NCBI GenBank assembly: GCA_038247465.1
Contig: JBBRUV010000115.1
Span: 1-12,884, forward strand
Source of the DNA: JBBRNH01 sp038247465
Lineage (GTDB): Bacteria > Bacteroidota > Bacteroidia > Cytophagales > Spirosomataceae
Direction of reading: 5' to 3'
DNA length: 12,884 nt
Both the position numbers and the translations under genes were made by a program. Numbering within the stretch: the first letter of the stretch is position 1; each line of letters opens with the position of its first letter. The notes beneath the pieces are model-generated. The model saw nothing but the letters and a program-made list of their open reading frames with translations, was not told the origin of the DNA and ran no database searches. Of this stretch, positions 8,062-12,884 are shown in pieces.

Positions 8062-8096
8062 GTGCTAATTGACCAAAAAGCAAACGGTGGCCGTTA

Positions 8097-8433
8097 TCAA
8101 TCAACTAAATTTTCTACCAGTTTTAGCAATGTTTCTTTCTTGATTGTGCTTTCTCCTGATTTGTCGCAGAGCGTAATCAGATATATCTCAGTTTCGTCGT
8201 CGGTTTGGACAACCAAATAGGTGATGACCTGGAAACCGTCCCGCTTGCCTTTGCCTTTGCTTCTGACGGCTAACCGGATTTTGTACAGGCCCCCGCCCAG
8301 CGATTCGCCCTGGTGGGGTCTCTTCTAAAACGCTGGCAAGTTCTTTCATCTCTTCCTCAGGCGTTCGGTATTTCTTTTTCAGGCGTTTGAATTTGGCCTC
8401 AAACAGTTCGGTCAGAATAACCTGATTAGTCAT
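8097..8433 (-). pseudogene. Frameshifted RelE-like toxin gene of a toxin-antitoxin pair
   Basis: Two overlapping minus-strand frames join into one RelE/ParE-superfamily-like toxin of about 111 aa. The first part runs from ATG 8433 (MTNQVILTELFEAKFKRLKKKY, through to LEETP). The second, in another frame, reads QGESLGGGLYKIRLAVRSKG, then KGKRDGFQVITYLVV and a C-terminal KKETLLKLVENLVD with stop at 8097-8099. The frames meet at about 8312-8318, and removing a single C (minus strand) restores a continuous LEETPQGESLGGG. Without correction the first frame runs on through unrelated sequence to 8188, losing the conserved core (the RLAVRSKGKGKRDGFQVITY region). The start overlaps the end of the antitoxin frame by 8 bp, the usual arrangement for such pairs. 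RelE-type toxins cleave mRNA on the ribosome, but this copy should be inactive unless the shift is a sequencing error or is bypassed. Confidence 0.8.
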
Positions 8434-8623
8434 TAACAAGGTCTCTCATATTTTTTTTCGGCAGTTTTCCCTCCCGAATTAGCTTCACTTCTTTAAGCCC
8501 CTGCTCAATCTGAACCAACAACGGCATTTGTTCATCTTACTTGACAATCAAGGACTTCAGTTCTTCCCGAACGCGCTTGGGCAGAACTTTATATTGTTCG
8601 TAAATGATTTGGGCAGTGTTCAT
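8426..8623 (-). pseudogene. Antitoxin-like reading frame with in-frame stop
   Basis: Upstream of the toxin a 65-codon minus-strand frame begins ATG at 8623 (MNTAQIIYEQYKVLPKRVRE) and continues to a stop at 8426-8428, interrupted after 28 codons by TAA at 8537-8539. After that stop the frame stays open: DEQMPLLVQIEQ, then GLKEVKLIREGKLPKKNMRD. Continued coding sense on both sides, and the 8-bp overlap with the toxin start, argue for one former gene. The charged, helical second half would suit a toxin-binding segment. I cannot assign an antitoxin family. Reinitiation at the ATG at 8527 could give a 33-residue remnant. Confidence 0.65.
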
Positions 8624-8732
8624 GGAATCAGTTTACGTTAAAATTTTCGCTGCGTTGGGGAAAAATAGAAATTCCCTTAAAAAATAGTTGGATTGCTACA
8701 TTAAGCCTAACCGATTTTGACTTGCTCGACCT

Positions 8733-8978
8733 ATGACCGATACACCAAAAAATATTCAACGATTATACGCCGATGTTTTTTGTCAGAAAACGGATCGGGA
8801 ACGATTTAAGATTGGGTTTCAGATGATGAAAGATGGCCGCAATATGGTCACAGCCACCCCACATCAACAACATCCTGACTGGTCAGAAACGGAACTAAAA
8901 ATTGGGATGTTTACCCGAATTTACGGACGCGATTTAACGCCCAAGCAGGTTGCCGATATTATAAAATCGTCACGTTAA
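8733..8978 (+). CDS. Small protein of unknown function (81 aa)
   Basis: An intact short gene starts at ATG 8733 and encodes MTDTPKNIQRLYADVFCQKT onward, ending VADIIKSSR. It is soluble and charged, with no signal peptide or membrane segment. The pattern of an N-terminal helix, a central methionine-rich FQMMKDGRNMV segment, and WSETELKIGMFTRIYGRDL resembles the many short bacterial proteins whose C-terminal half reads roughly ELKxxLFxRxYGxD. Their function is not known to me. It is divergent from the broken antitoxin (109 bp apart), and its last 9 bp overlap the end of the convergent GNAT-nitrilase gene. It could be an accessory gene left with the toxin-antitoxin remnant. Confidence 0.75.
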   Translation: MTDTPKNIQRLYADVFCQKTDRERFKIGFQMMKDGRNMVTATPHQQHPDWSETELKIGMFTRIYGRDLTPKQVADIIKSSR

Positions 8979-10556
8979 TACCACAACCGGCAAATCCATT
9001 TCCTCCTCGTCAAGAATTACAGTTTTTTTTGGCGTTTTTTTGGCGGCTTTCTTCGTCACCACATCATACAGGTCGGTCCGGCGGTCTTTTATGGTCTGTA
9101 CTGAGCCAAACTCGTGCAGTTCTTTTAGCAAGCTCAAATCCACATCTGTAATCAACATCATTTCGGTGTTGGGCGTGGCTTCGGCTTTCACGGCGTTGGT
9201 CGGAAATTGAAAATCAGACGGCGTAAACACCGCCGACTGTGCGTAGTGAATGTCCATGTTGGGCACATTGGGCAGGTTGCCCACGCAGCCCGAAATCGCC
9301 ACGTAGCACTCGTTTTCGATGGCGCGGGCCTGGGCGCAGTGCCGAACGCGGGTATAGCCATTTTGGGTATCGGTCAGGAACGGCACAAACAGAATTTTCA
9401 TCCCGTCGGCAGCCAGCAACCGGCTTAGTTCGGGGAACTCGACATCGTAGCAAATCAGCATCCCGATTTTGCCGCAGTCGGTGTCAAACGCCCGGATTTC
9501 GTGACCGCCAATCATACCGTAATGCCGAACCTCGTTGGGCGTGATATGAATTTTGCGAAATTCCTCAAACGAGCCATCGCGCCGACATAGATACGCCACG
9601 TTATAAAGCTTACCTTCTTCGACCAATGGCATACTGCCGCCGATGATATTCACATTGTACGAAATGGCAAATTCGCACATTTTTTGCCGCACAACGTCCG
9701 TGTAATCAGCGAGTTTACGAATCGCCTGGGGTTCGGGCATATCATTAAACTCGGCCATCAATGGTGTGTTAAAGAACTCAGGCAGCAGCAGAAAGTCGGC
9801 TTTGTAATCGGATACGGCATCCACAAAAAACTCAATTTGATCGTAGAACGCTTTGATGTCGCGGAAGTGCCTCATTTGCCACTGCACCACCCCAATCCGA
9901 ATAATAGAGTCGGTGTGGGGTTTTTTATCTTTCTCATTGACGTAATAAATGTTGTTCCATTCGAGCAGCGTGGCAAACTCCTTCGATTCGGTATCGCCGG
10001 GCAGGTAGCCGCGCAGGACTTTCTTAACGTGAAAATCGTTCGAGAGTTGAAACGTCAGCGTCGGGTCATAAATCTCCTTTTGCTTGACCTTGTTGATGTA
10101 GTCGCGGGGCGACATCGTGGCCGAGTATTCGTTGTATTTCGGGATTCGCCCGCCCGCCAGAATCCCTTTCAGGTTCAGTTGTTCGCAGAGTTCTTTTCGG
10201 GCATCGTATAGCCGCCGACCGAGCCGCAACGAGCGGAATTCCGGATGAACAAACACCTCGATACCGTACAGATAATCACCTTTTGGGCTGTGGGTATTGA
10301 AGGTGTAGCCGCCCGTAATTTGGTAGTAGTCGTGGTCGTCGCCAAAATCAGCGTAGTTAATCACGATGGCGAGCGCACAGGCCACTACTTTATCATCAAC
10401 CTCAACGCAAAGCTGCCCTTCTGGGAACAGGTTTAAGAGCCGATCAATTTTATCTTTGCGCCAATACTGCCCGCCGATGCCACTGTATGCCTCAATCATA
10501 GATTCTTTGAGGTCGGGGTAATCGTCTTTCTGGAGTGTTCTTACGTGAATTCGCAT
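8970..10556 (-). CDS. GNAT acetyltransferase / carbon-nitrogen hydrolase (nitrilase superfamily) fusion protein
   Basis: This 528-aa cytoplasmic protein joins two enzyme folds. Residues about 1-185 are a GNAT N-acetyltransferase: YLYGIEVFVHPEFRSLRLGRRLYD (95-118) carries the strand-4 and acetyl-CoA pyrophosphate-binding loop pattern. Residues about 217-490 are a nitrilase-superfamily hydrolase with a complete Glu-Lys-Cys triad: E260 in LLLPEFF, K335 in FRKIHITPNE and C369 in MLICYDVEFPE. A basic then acidic tail (KKAAKKTPKKT, then LDEEEMDLPV) ends the protein. Such fusions are widespread in bacteria and annotated as bifunctional, but their substrate is not established to my knowledge. Amide hydrolysis coupled to N-acylation is a reasonable guess. 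The gene diverges from the sugar isomerase across a 29-bp gap and ends over the tail of the small convergent gene. Confidence 0.93.
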   Translation of the reverse strand: MRIHVRTLQKDDYPDLKESMIEAYSGIGGQYWRKDKIDRLLNLFPEGQLCVEVDDKVVACALAIVINYADFGDDHDYYQITGGYTFNTHSPKGDYLYGIEVFVHPEFRSLRLGRRLYDARKELCEQLNLKGILAGGRIPKYNEYSATMSPRDYINKVKQKEIYDPTLTFQLSNDFHVKKVLRGYLPGDTESKEFATLLEWNNIYYVNEKDKKPHTDSIIRIGVVQWQMRHFRDIKAFYDQIEFFVDAVSDYKADFLLLPEFFNTPLMAEFNDMPEPQAIRKLADYTDVVRQKMCEFAISYNVNIIGGSMPLVEEGKLYNVAYLCRRDGSFEEFRKIHITPNEVRHYGMIGGHEIRAFDTDCGKIGMLICYDVEFPELSRLLAADGMKILFVPFLTDTQNGYTRVRHCAQARAIENECYVAISGCVGNLPNVPNMDIHYAQSAVFTPSDFQFPTNAVKAEATPNTEMMLITDVDLSLLKELHEFGSVQTIKDRRTDLYDVVTKKAAKKTPKKTVILDEEEMDLPVVVLT

Positions 10557-10572
10557 ACTGCTTACACCTTGT

Positions 10573-10586
10573 TAATCAATTGATTA
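10573..10586. promoter_or_regulatory. 14-bp perfect palindrome in a 29-bp divergent gap (candidate operator)
   Basis: TAATCAATTGATTA is fully self-complementary. It fills the right half of the gap between the divergent starts at 10556 (minus) and 10586 (plus), its last A being the first base of the isomerase ATG. A dimeric regulator bound here could control both genes. No clear TAnnTTTG box is seen in the gap, so at least one promoter probably lies within the opposing coding sequence. The operator role is inferred only from symmetry and position. Confidence 0.45.
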
Positions 10587-11506
10587 TGTTGAATCTCGGC
10601 TTTGTCTCGGCCATTTTGCCCGACTATGACCTCAATAGTGTCCTGAAATTCGCGTCGGAACATCGGTTTAGTTGCGTTGAGCTGATGTGCTGGCCCACTG
10701 ACAATACGGATGCCAGGCGGTATGCCGGTGTGAGCCACCTCGACGTACACAACTTCGACGTAAACCATATCCAGTCATTAACCCGGCGATACGGTGTTTC
10801 GGTTTCCGGTCTTGGTTATTATCCGAATCCGCTTGACCCCGACCCCGCCAAAGCCGAGTTCTACCGCGAGCATTTGAAAGCTATTATCAGGGCCGCTGCC
10901 AAATTAAGTGTGCCGGTCGTAAACACGTTTATTGGTCGAAATTCGTCGCTCAACATCGCTGAAAACCTAAAACTATACGCCCAGCACTGGCCCGAATTAG
11001 TGCGCGTGGCCGAAGAAAATAACGTCAAAATCGGGATCGAAAACTGCCCGATGTGGTTCACGGATGACGAGTGGCCGGGCGGCAAGAACCTCGCTACAAC
11101 GCCGGCTATCTGGGACCGAATGTTCGAGATTATACCGTCAAGAGCATTGGGCCTCAACTACGACCCGTCGCACCTGATTTGGCAACTGATGGACGAAATC
11201 CGGCCCGTTTACGATTACGCCGACCGGCTACACCATATTCACCTGAAAGATGCTAAACTATACCGCGACAAACTGAACCGTGTCGGCATCATGGCTAATC
11301 CGCTCGAATACCATTCGCCTAAACTACCCGGCTTGGGCGATGTTCGTTGGGGCGCGTTTTTCGCGGCCCTGACCGATGTACGGTATCGCGGCCCGGTCTG
11401 CATCGAGGTGGAAGACAAAGCCTACGAAGGCAACCCCGCCGACGTGCAAACTGCTATTCTGACTGCCCGGAATTATCTGAGCCAGTTTTTGGTATTGCCG
11501 AAATAA
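10586..11506 (+). CDS. Sugar phosphate isomerase/epimerase family protein (xylose-isomerase-like TIM barrel)
   Basis: The 306-aa protein fits the AP-endonuclease-2 / xylose-isomerase-like TIM barrel family, whose members isomerise or epimerise sugars and inositol derivatives with a divalent metal. Seen in order: MLNLGFVSAILPDYDL at the first strand, VELMCWP (31-37), GIENCPM with E152, NYDPSHLIWQ with D193 and H196, HHIHLKDAK with H219, and CIEVEDKAYEG with E274. Together these form the usual metal-ligand and catalytic set. The ATG at 10586 is chosen because it starts the first barrel strand. The frame also extends to a GTG at 10535 inside the opposing gene, adding an unlikely 17 residues. There is no signal peptide. 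Its stop codon directly abuts the stop of the convergent pgmB-like gene. The substrate is unknown. Confidence 0.9.
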   Translation: MLNLGFVSAILPDYDLNSVLKFASEHRFSCVELMCWPTDNTDARRYAGVSHLDVHNFDVNHIQSLTRRYGVSVSGLGYYPNPLDPDPAKAEFYREHLKAIIRAAAKLSVPVVNTFIGRNSSLNIAENLKLYAQHWPELVRVAEENNVKIGIENCPMWFTDDEWPGGKNLATTPAIWDRMFEIIPSRALGLNYDPSHLIWQLMDEIRPVYDYADRLHHIHLKDAKLYRDKLNRVGIMANPLEYHSPKLPGLGDVRWGAFFAALTDVRYRGPVCIEVEDKAYEGNPADVQTAILTARNYLSQFLVLPK

Positions 11507-12157
11507 CTAAGGCAGTGCCAGCACCTGCTTAATAGTGAGGTGATTGAAGCTGAGTACAACCAAATCCGCACGAGTCAGTAACGTCGGAGAACCGATACCA
11601 ACAGCCCGCATCCCGGCTCGTTTGGCGGCTTCGACACCCGCAACGGCGTCTTCAAAAACCACACAATCAGTTGGTTGCACGTTCAGTTCGGCGGCTCCGG
11701 CTAAAAAAACTTCAGGATCAGGCTTGCTCCGGGTTATTTTATTACCGTCAATAATGGCGTCAAAGGCACCGGCCATGCCTACCCGTTCCAGAATCAGGCC
11801 CGCATTTTTCGACACCGAACCGAGAGCGGCTTTCAGACCTGCCTGCCGAACCTGAGCAAAAAACTCAGGAACACCAGGCAAAATATCAGCAGAAGTCATC
11901 CGGTTGACCAGTTCCAGATACCAGTCATTTTTTTGGGCCGCGAGTTGCAGTTTCCGATCATCGGGCAAAACCAGATTACCCTGCGCCAAAATCAGGTCTA
12001 ACGATTCCATTCGGCTGATGCCTTTGAGGGTTTCGTTAAATGTCTCGGATATATCGAAACCGAGTTCATTAGCAAGCCGTCGCCAGGCCTGGTAATGAAA
12101 ACGGGCGGTGTCAACAAGCACGCCATCAAGGTCGAAAAGAAACGCGGTAATAGCCAT
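11507..12157 (-). CDS. pgmB: Beta-phosphoglucomutase (HAD superfamily)
   Basis: This 216-aa cytoplasmic enzyme should interconvert beta-glucose 1-phosphate and glucose 6-phosphate, usually in maltose or trehalose phosphorolysis pathways. The start MAITAFLFDLDGVLVDTARFH holds the HAD nucleophile D9 and acid/base D11, with H21 in the cap. LKGISRMESL (44-53) is the beta-PGM cap signature with K45 and R49. GSVSKNA holds S114 (HAD motif II), SKPDPEVF holds K145 (motif III), and VVFEDAVAGVEAAKRAG holds E169 and D170 (motif IV). The positions line up almost one-for-one with the well-studied lactococcal enzyme, which makes this more specific than a generic HAD phosphatase. No sugar phosphorylase or transporter is in the window. 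It is divergent from trxA and ends against the isomerase stop. Confidence 0.92.
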   Translation of the reverse strand: MAITAFLFDLDGVLVDTARFHYQAWRRLANELGFDISETFNETLKGISRMESLDLILAQGNLVLPDDRKLQLAAQKNDWYLELVNRMTSADILPGVPEFFAQVRQAGLKAALGSVSKNAGLILERVGMAGAFDAIIDGNKITRSKPDPEVFLAGAAELNVQPTDCVVFEDAVAGVEAAKRAGMRAVGIGSPTLLTRADLVVLSFNHLTIKQVLALP

Positions 12158-12179
12158 AGTCCAGAGTTATATTCGGTTG

Positions 12180-12187
12180 CAAAGTAA
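12180..12187 (-). promoter_or_regulatory. Possible -7 box for pgmB
   Basis: On the minus strand the sequence reads TTACTTTG, one mismatch from TAnnTTTG, 22 bases upstream of the pgmB ATG. Spacing would give a short leader. No -33 partner was found, so this is weak. Confidence 0.3.
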
Positions 12188-12281
12188 GCACCAACCCGCC
12201 ACAACCCTTGCCGGGAACTTAAAGAAAGGGGCCGGGTTTATAAACTCGAACAAAATACAAGCACTTAAACACGTTTTAATC

Positions 12282-12623
12282 ATGACCGACGGAACACATG
12301 CTATCGAAGCAACCGACGCGAATTTCAACGAGTTAATCAACTCCGACAAACCCGTTTTAATAGATTTCTGGGCCGAATGGTGCGGCCCCTGTAAAATGAT
12401 TGGCCCCGTTGTAGAGCAACTCGCGGGTGAGTTTGAAGGCCGGGCCATTGTTGCCAAAATGGACGTGGATGCCCAGTCAAACGTACCGATGCAGTTTGGT
12501 ATCCGTAGCATCCCGACGTTGATGATCTTCAAAAACGGCAAAATGATTGATAAGGTAATTGGTGCCGTGCCGAAAAACGTACTGGAAGGTAAACTGCAAG
12601 CGGCTTTGTTAGTAGCTGCCTGA
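12282..12623 (+). CDS. trxA: Thioredoxin
   Basis: A 113-aa thioredoxin, the normal length. It carries the active site WAEWCGPCKM (redox cysteines C34 and C37), the preceding VLIDFWAEW strand, and the cis-proline loop RSIPTLMIF (P78). It reduces disulfides in cytoplasmic proteins and is itself reduced by thioredoxin reductase. The ATG at 12282 gives the standard N-terminus (MTDGTHAIEATDANFNEL). The reading frame is open to 12108, but that would place about 58 unrelated residues over the pgmB start and is rejected. There is no signal peptide, so it is the cytoplasmic form. It is monocistronic and followed by a strong hairpin terminator. Confidence 0.97.
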   Translation: MTDGTHAIEATDANFNELINSDKPVLIDFWAEWCGPCKMIGPVVEQLAGEFEGRAIVAKMDVDAQSNVPMQFGIRSIPTLMIFKNGKMIDKVIGAVPKNVLEGKLQAALLVAA

Positions 12624-12642
12624 GCAATCCTGATTTTTATTG

Positions 12643-12681
12643 AAACATAAAAAGCCCGGCCTGTCCGGGCTTTTTATGTTT
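12643..12681 (+). terminator. Bidirectional intrinsic terminator after trxA
   Basis: AAACATAAAAAGCCCGG (12643-12659) pairs perfectly with 12665-12681 around a CCTGT loop, a 17-bp stem. The GC-rich core GCCCGG is followed by T5 on the plus strand and, by symmetry, by T5 on the minus strand, so it can stop transcription from both trxA and anything running from the right. Confidence 0.93.
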
Positions 12682-12756
12682 GCCAACTATTCATCAATCG
12701 GTTTCCTGATTGCGAACGTTGTGCATGACAACTGGAAATTCAATCATTTACAATGC

Positions 12757-12792
12757 AAAAAAACCCCTCATTGATTTCTCAGTGAGGGGTTT
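12757..12792 (-). terminator. Intrinsic terminator of the rRNA operon
   Basis: Arms 12761-12773 (AAACCCCTCATTG) and 12780-12792 (CAGTGAGGGGTTT) pair with one wobble or mismatch around a 6-base loop. Read on the minus strand, the hairpin is followed by seven T residues (positions 12763 down to 12757), a canonical Rho-independent terminator about 10 bases beyond the 5S end. Confidence 0.88.
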
Positions 12793-12802
12793 GCAATAAC
12801 TA

Positions 12803-12884
12803 AGGGGTGGCAGTAACCTACTCTCCCGCCATCGTCCGGCAGTACCATCGGCGACCAGGGGCTTAACGGCTCTGTTCGACATGG
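12803..12884 (-). rRNA. rrf: 5S ribosomal RNA, 3' part (cut by window end)
   Basis: On the minus strand the sequence reads CCATGTCGAACAGAGCCGTT, then AAGCCCCTGG, CGCCGATGGTACTGC and GGGAGAGTAGGTTACTGCC. These are the conserved loop and helix segments of bacterial 5S rRNA (TCGAACA...GTTAAGC...CGCCGATGGTACTGC...GGGAGAGTAGG). About 80 of the usual 110-115 bases are present; the 5' end lies beyond the window. The exact 3' end is estimated from where the conserved terminal sequence gives way to the terminator. The 23S and 16S genes are expected to the right. Confidence 0.93.

Larger units (their letters stand above)
12624..12802. other. Intergenic region between trxA and the 5S rRNA
   Basis: This convergent intergenic stretch contains two hairpin terminators (listed separately) and about 80 bases between them in which I see no gene or further motif. 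Confidence 0.7.

Noticed and set aside
8083..8095. Small hairpin AACGG-TGG-CCGTT after trpS as a terminator
   Set aside because: The stem is only 5 bp with no following T-run; it is too weak to call.
8188..8312. Apparent C-terminus of the minus-strand toxin frame (about 40 residues rich in Arg, Gln and Gly)
   Set aside because: This is out-of-frame translation after a one-base shift; the conserved toxin core continues in another frame to 8097.
9684..10211. Plus-strand open frame of 175 aa
   Set aside because: It is antisense to the GNAT-nitrilase gene, whose catalytic motifs fix the real frame.
10535..10585. GTG start for the sugar isomerase
   Set aside because: It lies within the opposing gene and would add 17 residues before the first barrel strand; the ATG at 10586 fits the family.
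12108..12281. N-terminal extension of thioredoxin to 171 aa
   Set aside because: It overlaps the pgmB start, has no thioredoxin-like content, and the ATG at 12282 gives the standard length.

Overview
The window looks like a chromosome segment from a Spirosoma-like member of the Bacteroidota (Cytophagales). The clues are GC-rich housekeeping genes, a secreted protein built from CAP, SprB-like and GEVED-type modules, TAnnTTTG-type -7 promoter boxes instead of sigma70 boxes, and a MaeB-type malic enzyme fused to a phosphotransacetylase domain. The genus is an inference from style, not a database match.

Layout. (1) 115-2253, minus: a large secreted multi-domain protein. (2) 2436-4752, plus: an AT-richer two-gene cassette. 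It holds a probable type II restriction endonuclease with a zinc-ribbon-like CxC/CxxC set, overlapping by 20 bp a cytosine-C5 DNA methyltransferase. The methyltransferase motifs are circularly permuted: TRD-IX-X come before I-IV-VI-VIII. This is the most notable object in the window. (3) 4829-8061, plus: maeB and trpS, overlapping by ATGA. (4) 8097-8623, minus: a decayed toxin-antitoxin pair. The RelE-like toxin carries a one-base frameshift and the upstream antitoxin reading frame an in-frame stop. I reconstructed both by hand. (5) 8733-8978, plus: a small protein of unknown function. (6) 8970-10556, minus: a GNAT-nitrilase fusion. It diverges from a TIM-barrel sugar isomerase/epimerase (10586-11506) across only 29 bp, which contain most of a 14-bp perfect palindrome. 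(7) 11507-12157, minus: beta-phosphoglucomutase-type HAD enzyme, its stop codon abutting that of the isomerase. (8) 12282-12623, plus: thioredoxin. (9) Two strong terminator hairpins, then the 3' part of a 5S rRNA on the minus strand, meaning an rRNA operon enters from the right.

How the parts relate. maeB-trpS, trxA, pgmB and the 5S rRNA look like resident core genes. The restriction-modification cassette sits immediately upstream of the maeB promoter and is compositionally foreign, so it is probably a horizontally acquired insertion. The broken toxin-antitoxin pair is a second trace of accessory DNA. Operon and regulatory statements are inferred from spacing only.
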